Assembly (NCBI RefSeq): GCF_013019105.1
Contig: NZ_BLTE01000005.1
Location: 62,001-126,000 of the forward strand
Origin: Fundidesulfovibrio magnetotacticus
Lineage (GTDB): Bacteria > Desulfobacterota > Desulfovibrionia > Desulfovibrionales > Desulfovibrionaceae
Direction of reading: 5' to 3'
Length of the DNA stretch: 64,000 nt
Positions 8,926-17,903 of the stretch are shown piece by piece. Below the pieces are notes generated by a model. The model made no database searches and was not told the origin of the DNA. It saw only the letters and a program-made list of their open reading frames with translations. The translations under genes and the position numbers were made by a program. How positions within the stretch are numbered: the stretch's first letter is position 1; every line of letters begins with the position of its first letter.

Positions 8926-9615
8926 CTATCCCGTCGGCTTCAGGGCCTCCACGCGCCAGCGCTCGAACCCCCTCTCGCACACCAGCCGGGCCGTGTGCAG
9001 CCCGAAGGCCTCCATGAGCCCCCGCGAGAGCGACTGCAAGCCGAAGAGCGTGGGCTTTTCCGGGGCCGCGCGGCCGAAGGCGCGCACCACCAGGTTGAGC
9101 TTTCCCTGGGTGTCGATCTCCAGGCCGCGCCAGCGCTTGAAGGAGGCCAGGGCCAGCCCAGCGTCGGCCACGAACTCCACGCTGGGCAGGGCATGCCCCT
9201 GGCGCAGCATGTGGGCGCTCATGCGGAAGCGCTCGTCGAGGTCCGCGCCCTGGGGACCGGGAGCCACATCCATGAGCAGGGCCTGCACGTACCAGTCCAG
9301 GGCCGCCTCGAAAAGCGGCGTGTAGGTGGCGCGCACGGGCGCGGCGGTTTCCTTGGAGAAGAAGGGCTTGCGGAACTGCGGATGCACGGACTCCGCCAGC
9401 AGGGCGTGGGCCATCTCGTGCAGCCAGCGCCCGAAAGGCGGCTCCGCCCGGGCCGACTCCCTTGGCCAGAGCACCACGTGCTTGCGCCGCGCGGCGTCGG
9501 TGACCACCTCGAAGGCCTCGTGCATGTATTCCTCTTCCACGGGCCAGACGAAGCGGCCCAGGAGGTCGTCCATTATGGCCCTGCGCTGCGCGGCGGTGAG
9601 TTTGTCCGGTTTCAT
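8926..9615 (-). CDS. Protein of unknown function with a HExxH zinc-peptidase motif
   Basis: 229 residues; the ATG at 9615 is preceded by a GGAGG-like site. I do not recognise the family. It carries a HExxH motif (RWLHEMAHALLAES, about residues 68-82), the zinc-binding signature of gluzincin and metzincin peptidases. A possible third ligand lies in the helix LFEAALDWYVQAL. No signal peptide or membrane helix, so it should be cytoplasmic. It lies 20 bp after the HD-GYP gene and is probably co-transcribed. The motif occurs in non-enzymes by chance, so peptidase activity is a hypothesis. Confidence 0.65.
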   Translation of the reverse strand: MKPDKLTAAQRRAIMDDLLGRFVWPVEEEYMHEAFEVVTDAARRKHVVLWPRESARAEPPFGRWLHEMAHALLAESVHPQFRKPFFSKETAAPVRATYTPLFEAALDWYVQALLMDVAPGPQGADLDERFRMSAHMLRQGHALPSVEFVADAGLALASFKRWRGLEIDTQGKLNLVVRAFGRAAPEKPTLFGLQSLSRGLMEAFGLHTARLVCERGFERWRVEALKPTG

Positions 9616-9635
9616 GAGCCCTCCTTGCGGGCTGG

Positions 9636-10862
9636 TCACCCCGCGAGATGGTCGCGCACGTTGACGCCTTGGGGGCGATGGTCCACCAGCGCGGCCACCT
9701 CGGTGGGCTTCGCCGGGGCGGGGCCTTCCTTGCCGGAGAGGTCGAGCACGGCCGGATGGATGGGCTTGAAGTCCTGGTCGAAGACCACGGTGACCTTGGG
9801 GCGCAGGGGCGCGTGGGGGTTGGATTCGCTCACCACGGCGTGGTCGCCGCTGGTAAGGCGCACGAGGCTGCCGCAGGGGTAGACCCCCAGGCACTTGATG
9901 AAGCGTTCCAGGAGGCTGGTCTCGAATTCGCGGCCGCGCATGGCGAAGAGCACGCTCAGCGCCTTGTCCGGAAGGATGCGCGCCCGGTAGGGCCTGTCCT
10001 GGGTGAGGGCCGCGAAAACGTCCACCATGGCCAGGATGCGCCCGAAGAAGCTCTGCTGGGCGCCTTTGATGCCCCGGGGGTAGCCGGAGCCATCCTGGCG
10101 TTCGTGGTGCTCGGCGATGGCGCGCAGCAGGTGCTGGGGCAGGGACGCCGCCGAGAGCGCGGAACAACTCTCCACGGGGTGGCGTTTCACGCGGGCGTAC
10201 TCCTCATCGGAGAGCCTGCCCTGTTTTTCCAGCACGTCGCGGGGCGTGAGGGCCTTGCCCACGTCGTGAAGCAGGCCCGCCAGGGCCAGCTCGCCCACCT
10301 GGCGGCGGTCGAGGCCCAGGTAGTCGCCGAAGGCGGCGGCCAGCACGCTCACCCCCACGCCGTGGAGCACCTGATAGCCCCCCGATTCCGAGAGCATGCC
10401 CAGGCAGACCAGGGCGTCGCGGTTGCGGGCCACGCTCTGGGCCACCTCGCGGGAGGCGTCCTGGCAGGCCTGGCAGTCTGGGGACGTGCCCGAGGCCACG
10501 GCGTCCATGGCCTCCCGCAGGGAGGTCAGGGAGCCAGCGTGGGCCGCGTGGGCGGCGGCCAGTTCATCGGCCAGGGGCACGCTCTTGTTGGAGCGCGACC
10601 CGGCGGTCTCCAGGAGCGCCTCGGCCAGGGCGCGTTCCACCTCCGCGCGGTCGTAGACGCGCACGTCCTGGCGTCCCTGGCGGCTCTTCTCCGTCTCGAT
10701 GAAGGCCTCGGCGAAGCCCTCGGAGCGGATGCGCCCGATGTGCTCCTCCGAGGTCACGGGGCCTTCCTCGGCGTAGAGGTAGGGATGGTCCATCCAGGAG
10801 AGCCCGGCGTCCACCACGTACATGCCGATCTGGAGATCGAAGACGCGGACCTTTTTGAGCAT
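9636..10862 (-). CDS. HD-GYP domain phosphodiesterase with N-terminal DUF3391
   Basis: 408 residues from the ATG at 10862; the open frame extends to a TTG at 10949 but the first domain begins at MLKKVRVFDLQIGMYV. That N-terminal stretch is typical of DUF3391, often fused to HD-GYP. The catalytic domain has LLHDVGKALTP and the full consensus EHHERQDGSGYP, unlike the variant in the first HD-GYP protein of this window, so this is a likely active cyclic-di-GMP hydrolase. A middle segment contains the CQAC pair. It is followed 20 bp later by the HExxH gene. Confidence 0.9.
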   Translation of the reverse strand: MLKKVRVFDLQIGMYVVDAGLSWMDHPYLYAEEGPVTSEEHIGRIRSEGFAEAFIETEKSRQGRQDVRVYDRAEVERALAEALLETAGSRSNKSVPLADELAAAHAAHAGSLTSLREAMDAVASGTSPDCQACQDASREVAQSVARNRDALVCLGMLSESGGYQVLHGVGVSVLAAAFGDYLGLDRRQVGELALAGLLHDVGKALTPRDVLEKQGRLSDEEYARVKRHPVESCSALSAASLPQHLLRAIAEHHERQDGSGYPRGIKGAQQSFFGRILAMVDVFAALTQDRPYRARILPDKALSVLFAMRGREFETSLLERFIKCLGVYPCGSLVRLTSGDHAVVSESNPHAPLRPKVTVVFDQDFKPIHPAVLDLSGKEGPAPAKPTEVAALVDHRPQGVNVRDHLAG

Positions 10863-11225
10863 GCGAACCGTCGCCGGAGGGGCTATCGGCCGTTCCGGCC
10901 CCCCGGATCGGGCCGAAACGCGGCGGATGGGCCGCCGCTTGGGGGACAATCCCCACGGAAGAATACATCACGGTTGGAATTTCTGGCAAGAGGCCAGGGC
11001 GACCCGGCCGGGACGTCGGCCGCGCGCCCTGGCGCCCGTCCGAGCCCGACGCGCTCAACAGGATGCCGCCACCTGCAGGCTTCGGGCGGAGCGCGCTTCA
11101 TGCGCGGGCTAGGCCCGTGCCGGTCGCGCGCGGACCGGCCCCGGTCCGTCAGGCGGAAAGGGCCGCGGGGAGGCGTGCTGTTCGGCCGGGAACCGTCGTG
11201 GAAGGATGGACAGCAGGGAGGCGGG
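10863..11225. other. 363-bp intergenic region without a supported gene
   Basis: Open frames here are short and Arg/Pro/Gly-rich on both strands. No Shine-Dalgarno-start pair with a plausible protein was found. The part near 10863-10990 probably carries the promoter of the HD-GYP gene. The remainder may be the trailer of the lipoprotein gene ending at 11226. No strong hairpin was seen. Confidence 0.5.
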
Positions 11226-11771
11226 CTAGTCGGCCTGGGCCTGGCGGAGGTGGTCCCAGGAGATGGTCAGGGTGCGCCGTCCCCACTGGCGCGCTCCGGC
11301 GGCGTCGCGCCCGAAGTAGATGTCGATGGTCTTCTCGTGGCGGGCGTGCATGAGGTCCATGACCTTGTATTCGCCGTCGAGGCCGTCGATGCGCACGGTC
11401 TGGTCCAGGGCGAGCCCGTGCAGGTCGATGAGGTCGGGCGAGACGGCGATGGCGTTCAGCTCGGGAGTGAGCAGCTCGCCGTTGGCGGCGCGCGGGAGTC
11501 CCTTGCGGGACTTTCCCACGCTCTGGGCCGTGTAGGCCATGGCGGTGACGGTGAGGGACTTTTCGCCCCGTGCGGGCAGGGCGAAAAGCTTGGTGGGGGA
11601 GCAAGACAGGGTGGCGGCGTCTTGCTCCACCAGGCAAGCGGGCTTCTTGGCGCATCCGGAGGAGAATGCCACGCCCAGAAGCAGGGCTACGAGAGCCCAT
11701 GAAAAAGAACTGGAGGAGGACCGTTTCCGGGTCTTGCCAGCGGGCTTGGCAAGGCCTGAATCAATACGCAT
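11226..11771 (-). CDS. Lipoprotein with 3D (double-psi barrel) domain
   Basis: 181 residues. A basic N-terminus, a Ser-rich stretch and a hydrophobic segment lead to GVAFSSGC, a good lipobox with Cys at about residue 40. The mature part fits the 3D domain shared with MltA and YabE/Rpf-like cell-wall proteins: TVTAMAYTAQ, TPELNAIAVSPDLI, DGEYKVMDLMHARHEKTIDI and YFGRDAAGARQWGRRTLTI, which hold the conserved Asp residues. Likely an outer-membrane or periplasmic peptidoglycan-associated protein. It lacks the rest of MltA, so lytic transglycosylase activity is not assured. The start at 11771 precedes a long basic region and may be further in. Confidence 0.8.
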   Translation of the reverse strand: MRIDSGLAKPAGKTRKRSSSSSFSWALVALLLGVAFSSGCAKKPACLVEQDAATLSCSPTKLFALPARGEKSLTVTAMAYTAQSVGKSRKGLPRAANGELLTPELNAIAVSPDLIDLHGLALDQTVRIDGLDGEYKVMDLMHARHEKTIDIYFGRDAAGARQWGRRTLTISWDHLRQAQAD

Positions 11772-11869
11772 GAGAATCCCCTAGCAGCCCCCCAGGACCA
11801 CGGCAAGCGCGGCCAAAAAAGATGGACAACATTTCATCTTCCGAACCACCTGCCCCCCGGCTACAGCCC

Positions 11870-12883
11870 TCAGTCGAAGCGGCCCGCCAGGGGCCTTCCG
11901 CACCCGGGGCAGACCCCTCCCGGCGGCGCGCCGGAGGGCAGCGCGAAGCCCCTGCGCTCCACGGCCACGGCCCCGCAACCGGGGCAGAGCGTGGCATTGT
12001 GGGCGTTGCCCGGCAGGTTGCCCACGTAGACGTGTTCCAGCCCCGCGTCCTTGCCGATCTTCCAGGCCGTCTCCAGGGTGGACTCGGGCGTTGGGGGGCG
12101 GTCCGTCAGCCGGAAATCCGGGTGGAAGCGCGAGAGGTGCCAGGGGGTGTGCGCCCCGGCCTGCTCCACGATGAACCGGGCCATCTCGGAGAGCTCCCCC
12201 GGGGAATCGTTGAGCCCCGGGATCACCAGCGTGGTCAGTTCGATCCACCAGCCCAGTTCGCGCATGCGCCGGATGTTGCGCTTCACGGGTTCGAGCTTCG
12301 CCTCGCAGACCTGCTCGTAGAACGCCGGGGTGAAGGCCTTGAGGTCCACGTTGGCGGCGTCCACGAGGGGGGCCAGCGCGTCCAGGCATTCGGGGCTCAT
12401 GAAGCCGTTGGTGACCATGATGTTGGCCAGCCCGGCCGCCTTGGCCCGGCGCGCCGCGGCGGCCATGAGTTCGAAGAAGACCGTGGGCTCCGAGTAGGTG
12501 TAGGAGACGCTGCGGCAGCCCGAATCCAGGGCCGCCTGCACCAGGCCCTCCGGGTCGGCCTTGCGGCCCTCCACGGGGCTGCCCTGGCGGGGCGGCTGGG
12601 AGAGCGAGGCGTTCTGGCAGAACGAGCAGCCAAGGTTGCAGCCCATGGTCCCGAAGGAGAAGGTGAGGCTGCCCGGCAGGAAGTGGTAGAGGGGCTTTTT
12701 CTCCACCGGGTCCACGTTGAGGGCCGCCACGCGGTCCCAGACCAGGGTGAAGAGCGCTCCGTCCCTGTTGACGCGCACGCCGCAGCGGCCGCGCGCGCCG
12801 GGGTCGATCAGGCAGAAGTGGCAGCACAGGCGGCACTGCGCGCGCCCCTCGCCAAGGGGCTTCCAGAGGCTTGCGGGATGCAT
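11870..12883 (-). CDS. amrS: AmmeMemoRadiSam system radical SAM enzyme
   Basis: 337 residues. The radical SAM cluster motif is at Cys82, Cys86 and Cys89 (GCNLGCSFCQNAS). The N-terminal CRLCCHFCLIDPGARGRCGV block and the YTYSEPTVFFEL segment are typical of the AmrS family, related to pyruvate formate-lyase activases. The C-terminus adds two CPGCG zinc-ribbon pairs. AmrS normally works with a MEMO-family and an AMMECR1-domain protein, and the modified substrate is not well known. Neither partner gene is in this window. A small secreted-protein gene lies upstream on the same strand. Confidence 0.92.
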   Translation of the reverse strand: MHPASLWKPLGEGRAQCRLCCHFCLIDPGARGRCGVRVNRDGALFTLVWDRVAALNVDPVEKKPLYHFLPGSLTFSFGTMGCNLGCSFCQNASLSQPPRQGSPVEGRKADPEGLVQAALDSGCRSVSYTYSEPTVFFELMAAAARRAKAAGLANIMVTNGFMSPECLDALAPLVDAANVDLKAFTPAFYEQVCEAKLEPVKRNIRRMRELGWWIELTTLVIPGLNDSPGELSEMARFIVEQAGAHTPWHLSRFHPDFRLTDRPPTPESTLETAWKIGKDAGLEHVYVGNLPGNAHNATLCPGCGAVAVERRGFALPSGAPPGGVCPGCGRPLAGRFD

Positions 12884-12944
12884 GGTCCACCTCCATTGGG
12901 CGGGGCAGACCCGCCGGGCCGCGCCGCTCGGGCGCGGCGACCTG

Positions 12945-13280
12945 TTACGGCCCGCGCCTGCCGCCGGGCTGGACGGGGAGCACCACCGGGGGCTGGGGAG
13001 GCCTTGGCCCCTGGTTCACCTGAGGCACCACGTAGATGGGCCCCATGTCCGGCATCTGCTGCGGCTGCTTGGGTTTGCGCTCGATGACCATCTCGTTGTC
13101 GCCGCGCTCGTTTTGTCCGGCGCGCAGCGTTCCCTGCGGGTCCTGGTTCTGGAAATCCCTGGTGGAGAGGGTGTTGTCCTTGCGCTCGCCCTGCGCCCGG
13201 ACCGCTCCGGGCACCGCCAGCGCCGCCAGCGCCGCCAGCGCGACCGCGGCGACCAACGCGCGTTTCCATGAATCGCCCAT
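12945..13280 (-). CDS. Small exported protein of unknown function
   Basis: 111 residues from the ATG at 13280, chosen because AAGGAGGTGGAGG stands directly before it; the longer frame is not supported. A clear signal peptide (RALVAAVALAALAALAVPGAVRAQG) is followed by a short polar, Pro-rich mature part with NTLSTRDFQNQDPQGTLRAG and MPDMGPIYVVPQV. No domain is recognised and there are no cysteines. Low complexity at the C-terminus (PRPPQPPVVLPVQPGG) suggests an extended periplasmic peptide. It is divergent from purM, with about 70 bp between starts. Confidence 0.75.
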   Translation of the reverse strand: MGDSWKRALVAAVALAALAALAVPGAVRAQGERKDNTLSTRDFQNQDPQGTLRAGQNERGDNEMVIERKPKQPQQMPDMGPIYVVPQVNQGPRPPQPPVVLPVQPGGRRGP

Positions 13281-13351
13281 CCTCCACCTCCTTGAATTTG
13301 GAGCCCGGAAGGCATAAGCTGCCCCCAACCAATCGAAGGAGCCCTTCCCCC

Positions 13352-14407
13352 ATGACTGACCGCGCCGATGCCTATCGCCGCGCCGGGGTGGACATCACCG
13401 CCGCCGGGCGGCTGGTTGACCGCATCAAACCCCTGGCCCAGGCCACGTTCAACAAGGGTGTCATCACCGACATAGGCGGTTTCGGCGGCCTTTTCAAACT
13501 CGATCTGCAGTCCTACGAGGAGCCGGTGCTCGTTTCCTCCACGGACGGCGTGGGCACCAAGCTCCTGCTTGCCTTCGAGTTCGACGGCCACTCCACCGTG
13601 GGCATCGACCTGGTGGCCATGAGCGTCAACGACATCCTGGTGCAGGGCGCGAAACCCCTGTTCTTCCTCGACTACTTCGCCACCGGCAAGCTCGACGTGG
13701 ACACCGCCGAACGCGTGATAAAGGGCGTGGCCCACGGCTGCTCCGAGGCCGGATGCGCCCTCCTGGGCGGCGAGACCGCCGAAATGCCCGATTTCTACCC
13801 CCCCGGCCACTACGACCTGGCCGGGTTCTGCGTGGGCATCGTGGACAACACGAAAATCGTGGACGGCTCGTCCATCGGCATCGGCGACAGCGTCATCGGC
13901 ATCAAGTCGTCCGGGCCGCACTCCAACGGCTATTCGCTCATCCGCAAGATCCTTGCCGAGTCCGGCCTGCGCCCCAACGACCTGCTGCCCGGGGCCTCCC
14001 AGACCGTGGCCGAGGCCCTGCTGGCCCCCACGCGCATCTACGTGAAGAGCGTCCTGAACCTCCTGCGCGATTTCCCCATCAAGGGCATGGTGCACGTGAC
14101 GGGCGGCGGCTTCTACGAGAACATCCCGCGCATCCTGCCCCGGGGCGTGGCCGCGCGCGTCTCCATGAACAGCTGGCCCATGCCCCCCGTGTTCCGCTGG
14201 CTCAAGGACGCGGGCAAGCTCACCTGGCCCGAGATGCTCACCACCTTCAACTGCGGCGTGGGCTTCGTGCTCGTGGTGGGCAAAGACATCCTGGAAGACG
14301 TGATGAACCGCCTGAACGCCCTGCACGAACAGGCCTGGGTGATCGGCGAGATCGAGCGCCTGCCCCAGGACGGCGAGCGCGTCCAGGTGAGCCTCGCCGA
14401 GGAATGA
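13352..14407 (+). CDS. purM: Phosphoribosylformylglycinamidine cyclo-ligase (AIR synthetase)
   Basis: 351 residues from the ATG at 13352, preceded by AAGGAG; the frame is open further upstream but that part overlaps the divergent promoter. PurM makes aminoimidazole ribotide from FGAM with ATP, the fifth step of purine synthesis. Family blocks are present: the opening YRRAGVDITAAGRLVDRIKP, EPVLVSSTDGVGTKLLLA, GIDLVAMSVNDILVQGAKPL, LLGGETAEMPDFY, GPHSNGYSLIR and HVTGGGFYENIPR. It is a single gene flanked by a bidirectional terminator, with no other pur gene nearby. Confidence 0.97.
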   Translation: MTDRADAYRRAGVDITAAGRLVDRIKPLAQATFNKGVITDIGGFGGLFKLDLQSYEEPVLVSSTDGVGTKLLLAFEFDGHSTVGIDLVAMSVNDILVQGAKPLFFLDYFATGKLDVDTAERVIKGVAHGCSEAGCALLGGETAEMPDFYPPGHYDLAGFCVGIVDNTKIVDGSSIGIGDSVIGIKSSGPHSNGYSLIRKILAESGLRPNDLLPGASQTVAEALLAPTRIYVKSVLNLLRDFPIKGMVHVTGGGFYENIPRILPRGVAARVSMNSWPMPPVFRWLKDAGKLTWPEMLTTFNCGVGFVLVVGKDILEDVMNRLNALHEQAWVIGEIERLPQDGERVQVSLAEE

Positions 14408-14440
14408 TCGCCGGACCGCTCCGACGCCCGAACCATCGAA

Positions 14441-14467
14441 AAGCCCCCGCCGAAGCGGGGGCTTTTT
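14441..14467. terminator. Bidirectional intrinsic terminator
   Basis: An AAGCCCCCGC stem, CGAA loop and GCGGGGGCTTTTT complement. T-runs follow on both strands (CTTTTTCG on plus, GCTTTTCG on minus). It separates purM from the radical SAM gene that converges on it. Confidence 0.88.
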
Positions 14468-14571
14468 CGTGCCGGGCCTGCCGCGCGGCCGGTCCGCCGC
14501 CGACCAGGCGGGATGTCCGGGCCTGACCGGGGCGGGCCTGACGCCATGACCGGGGTCTGCGCCCCGGCCCC

Positions 14572-15852
14572 TCACTCCCCGGCCGGTTCACCCAGGAAGG
14601 GGTTGAAATAGCCGTACTTGAGCCACGCGCAGCGCTTGCGCAGGCGCTTCATGAAGTTGCCAAGGCCCATGCTCGCCCCGAAGCCCGCGCCGCTTGCGCG
14701 CACGATGTCCGCGTAGAGGTCCGGGTCCAGGTTGAGGTTGCGCAGCTGCACGAAGTCCGCCCGGGTGGACTCGATGAGCCCGCCCAGGGCCTCCAGCTCC
14801 TCTTCAGTGTCCGAGACGCCGGGGTGGTAGAGGAAGTTGAGGCTCACGTGGAGGCCCGCCTCCTTGGCCCGCGCCACGGTCTCGGCCACCTGGGCGAAGC
14901 CGTAGCCCTGGGGCCGCGTGTAGGCCTCGTAGAGTGGGGCTCGCGCGCTCACGAGGCTCACGCGCATGGAGTCGAACCCGGCGCGGGCAAGTTCTTCCAC
15001 CGTGCCGGGCAGGCTGCCGTTGGTGTTCACGTTCACGGTGCCCCGGCCGCCCTTGGCCCGGTAGAGCGCGGCGGATTCCGCCAGGAGCGCCGCCTCGGTG
15101 AGGGGCTCGCCCTCGCAACCCTGGCCGAAGCTCAGCACGGGCCGGGCCTCGCGCTCGGAGTGGGCCAGCATCACCTCCAGCACCTCGCCGGGCGTGGGCC
15201 GGAAGGCGATGCGGTTCTGCGTGGAGGGAAAACCGCTGCCCTCCTCCTGGAGGCTCAGGCACCCCACGCAGCGGGCGTTGCAGGCCCGCGAGGTGGGCAG
15301 CGGGGCCTCGAAGCGGCCCAGGGCCAGGTTGCGCGCGGCCGGGCAGCAGAACGTCAGGGCGCAGCCCGCCAGATGGCTCACCAGCCGGTTCTTGGGAAAA
15401 CGCGCCATGAGCGCCCTGGCCCCGGCCGTGATGCGCTTCTTGGGGATGCCCGCGAACACCTGGCGCTGGTCCTGGTCCACCCGCTTGGCGCAGACGTAGA
15501 GCCGTTCGCCCACGATGCCCACGGCCCCGTAGGCGAAGAGCGGCAGCACGGGCGCGCCCTCGCGCCGCACGTAGGCCGCCGTGCCGGAAAGGGTATGGCC
15601 CGGGCTCACGAAGGCGGCCACGGCCAGTTCTTCGAGCTCCTCCACCGCGCCCGTCTCGGCATCGAACCCCAGGGCGGAGCGCCCCGGCAGCAGGAAGAGT
15701 TCGCTCTCGGGAGGCAAGGGGATGAGTTCGTCGGGCCTGGGCAGGCCCATCTGGTCGCCCCGGCGCACGAGCATCTCCAGGTCGGGGTGGTCGTAGATGC
15801 TGCCGTCAGGCGTCGCGTAGAGGAGCTTTGGGTGGAGTTTCTCGGTTGCCAT
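14572..15852 (-). CDS. Radical SAM protein with cysteine-bearing N-terminal domain
   Basis: 426 residues. The CxxxCxxC cluster motif comes unusually late: Cys191, Cys195 and Cys198 in ACNARCVGCLS. An N-terminal domain of about 185 residues precedes it and contains Cys164, Cys169 and Cys170 (GCALTFCCPAARN). The downstream barrel looks canonical: GQGCEGEPLTEAALL, NVNTNGSLPGTVEELARAG and FDSMRVSLVSARAPLYEAYT. I do not recognise a specific subfamily. It stands alone between purM and the GGDEF gene, and there is no precursor peptide gene beside it. Oxidoreductase or peptide-modifying activity would be a guess. Confidence 0.8.
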   Translation of the reverse strand: MATEKLHPKLLYATPDGSIYDHPDLEMLVRRGDQMGLPRPDELIPLPPESELFLLPGRSALGFDAETGAVEELEELAVAAFVSPGHTLSGTAAYVRREGAPVLPLFAYGAVGIVGERLYVCAKRVDQDQRQVFAGIPKKRITAGARALMARFPKNRLVSHLAGCALTFCCPAARNLALGRFEAPLPTSRACNARCVGCLSLQEEGSGFPSTQNRIAFRPTPGEVLEVMLAHSEREARPVLSFGQGCEGEPLTEAALLAESAALYRAKGGRGTVNVNTNGSLPGTVEELARAGFDSMRVSLVSARAPLYEAYTRPQGYGFAQVAETVARAKEAGLHVSLNFLYHPGVSDTEEELEALGGLIESTRADFVQLRNLNLDPDLYADIVRASGAGFGASMGLGNFMKRLRKRCAWLKYGYFNPFLGEPAGE

Positions 15853-16041
15853 GCCCCGTTGTGTAGCCCGAACCGCGCCGGATGAGAAGCCGTCGCGGCG
15901 GCACGCGGCGCTTGCGCCGACCCCGACTCGACGCTAATGTCACCAATATATCGACTGGCCCGTTATGATTGCACAACAAATGGTCAATCTCGCGCCCCGA
16001 CTCCGACATTCCATGGCGTACCTCACATCCGGAGGCTTTGC

Positions 16042-17793
16042 ATGACGCTTCGCCCGGCCGGGACCGCCCGCCTCTTCTTGCCGCTCTTGCTCGCGCTGCT
16101 GGCCCTTTCCCTTCCTGCCGCGCCCGCCCAGGCCAACGCCCCCAAGGTGTTCCGCCTGCTCTTCATCAATTCCTACCACCGGGGCTACTCCTGGAGCGAC
16201 GGCATCGAACAGGGCCTGCGAGAGCGTCTTGCCGCATCCGGCCAGCCGGTGGAAATCTCCTACGAATACCTGGACAGCCGCCGCTTCGCCTACGGCAGCC
16301 AGATGGAGCACATGGCCCGGGCCATGGAGATCAAGTACCGCTCCTACCCGCCCGACGTGGTGGTGGTCTCCGACAACGCCGCCTTCGACTTCGCCAAACA
16401 GTACCGGGACCGCCTCTTTCCGGGCATTCCCCTGGTGTTCTGCGGCTACAACAACTTCCGGCCCGACGTGATCCAGGGCATGGCCAACGTGACGGGCGTC
16501 AACGAGGAGGTGAGCGTCCCCGGGGCGGTGGAGCTGGGCCTCGCGGTGCAACCCGGCACGCGCTCGCTGGCCTTCGTGGTCTCCACCGGCGAGGCCAGCA
16601 GCGCCCGCATCGCCGAGATCGCCGAGGCCTTGGTGTTTCCGGCCCTGCGCGAGCGCTTCCAGGTCACGGTGCTCAAGGACGCCTCCCTGGAGGCCATCCG
16701 CGTCGGCCTGGCCGCCCTGCCCCGCGAGACCCTTGTGTTCCTTTGCGGCCAGACCAGCGACCAGGGCGCGGGCCGCGCCCTGAGCCCCCCCGAGAACGGT
16801 CGTCTCGTGAGCGAGGTGAGCCCCTTCCCGGTGTACACCTTCTGGGACTTCCATCTGGGAACCGGCGTGATCGGCGGGCGTATCCTCACCGGACCGGACC
16901 AGGGGCGTGCCGCCGCCGAGCTGGTGCTGATGGTGCTGGCGGGAACGCCCGCCGGGTCCATCCCCGTGATGATGCGCTCGCCCACCACGCCCATCTTCGA
17001 CTACCACGTCATGGAGCGCTTCGGGGTGAGCCCGGCCTCGCTGCCCCCGGGCAGCGAGGTGCTCAACCGCCCCTTTTCGCTCTGGCACACCTACCGCCTG
17101 CAGATCATGGGGGTGGCGCTACTGGTGTTGGTGGAGACGGTGCTCATCCTGCTCCTGCTGCGGGCCATGCGCGGGCGTCGCCGGGCCCTGGCCGCCCTGC
17201 AGGACGAACGTTCCCTGCTGGAGGACCGCGTGCGCCAGCGCACCGAGGAGCTCAAGAACGCCAACGAGGAACTGGCCCAGCTGAGCTTCCGCGACAGCCT
17301 GACGCGCCTGGCCAACCGCCGTCGCTTCGACGAGGCCCTGGAAACCGAATGCCTGCGCCATCGCCGCTCGGGCAAGCCGCTCTCGCTGATCCTTTTGGAC
17401 ATCGACCGCTTCAAGGACTTCAACGACCGCTACGGGCACATCCAGGGCGACGAATGCCTGCGCCGCATCGGAGACTTCATGGGCCGCGCCGCCGCCCGCG
17501 CCGCCGACCTCACGGCCCGCTACGGCGGGGAGGAGTTCGCGGTGATCCTGCCCGAGACGGGGCAGGACGGCGCAACGGCGCTGGCCGAACGCATCCGCCT
17601 GGGCATCGAGGCCCTGGGGATGCCCCACGAGGCCTCGGACGTGGCCGGGCACGTCACCGCCAGCCTGGGCGTGGCCACCCTGCCCTCCGGCGAACAGGCC
17701 TCGCCCCTGGAGCTGGTGCGCCTGGCCGACCGGCAACTCTACCTGGCCAAATCCCAGGGCCGCAACCGGGTTTGCGCCGTCAAGACCGGCTGA
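16042..17793 (+). CDS. Periplasmic-sensor diguanylate cyclase (ABC-substrate-binding-like sensor plus GGDEF)
   Basis: 583 residues from an ATG with GGAGG upstream. Signal anchor (LFLPLLLALLALSLPAAPAQA), then an ABC_sub_bind-like sensor (about 35-330: LLFINSYHRGYSWSDGIEQG, PPDVVVVSDNAAFDF, GIPLVFCGYNNF), a membrane helix (QIMGVALLVLVETVLILLLL, about 355-375), a short coiled coil, and a C-terminal GGDEF domain. The active site reads GGEEF, preceded five residues earlier by RAAD, which fits an RxxD inhibitory site. An active, product-inhibited diguanylate cyclase responding to a periplasmic ligand is likely. Confidence 0.92.
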   Translation: MTLRPAGTARLFLPLLLALLALSLPAAPAQANAPKVFRLLFINSYHRGYSWSDGIEQGLRERLAASGQPVEISYEYLDSRRFAYGSQMEHMARAMEIKYRSYPPDVVVVSDNAAFDFAKQYRDRLFPGIPLVFCGYNNFRPDVIQGMANVTGVNEEVSVPGAVELGLAVQPGTRSLAFVVSTGEASSARIAEIAEALVFPALRERFQVTVLKDASLEAIRVGLAALPRETLVFLCGQTSDQGAGRALSPPENGRLVSEVSPFPVYTFWDFHLGTGVIGGRILTGPDQGRAAAELVLMVLAGTPAGSIPVMMRSPTTPIFDYHVMERFGVSPASLPPGSEVLNRPFSLWHTYRLQIMGVALLVLVETVLILLLLRAMRGRRRALAALQDERSLLEDRVRQRTEELKNANEELAQLSFRDSLTRLANRRRFDEALETECLRHRRSGKPLSLILLDIDRFKDFNDRYGHIQGDECLRRIGDFMGRAAARAADLTARYGGEEFAVILPETGQDGATALAERIRLGIEALGMPHEASDVAGHVTASLGVATLPSGEQASPLELVRLADRQLYLAKSQGRNRVCAVKTG

Positions 17794-17903
17794 GACCCCC
17801 TCCGGGGCAACGCCTCGGCCCCCACCTGAGAGGGCGCTGCCTGCGGCCTCACCCGGGAAGCGTGGAACTGGACGCCGACCAAAGCACGAAGCTTGAGAAG
17901 GAC

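Noticed and set aside
8900-8926. Small hairpin CGTCCC/GGGACG as terminator between convergent genes
   Set aside because: Six-base stem without a T-run on either strand.
15954-15975. A sigma54-like site TGGCCCGTTATGATTGCA upstream of the sensor GGDEF gene
   Set aside because: GG and GC are separated by twelve bases instead of ten.
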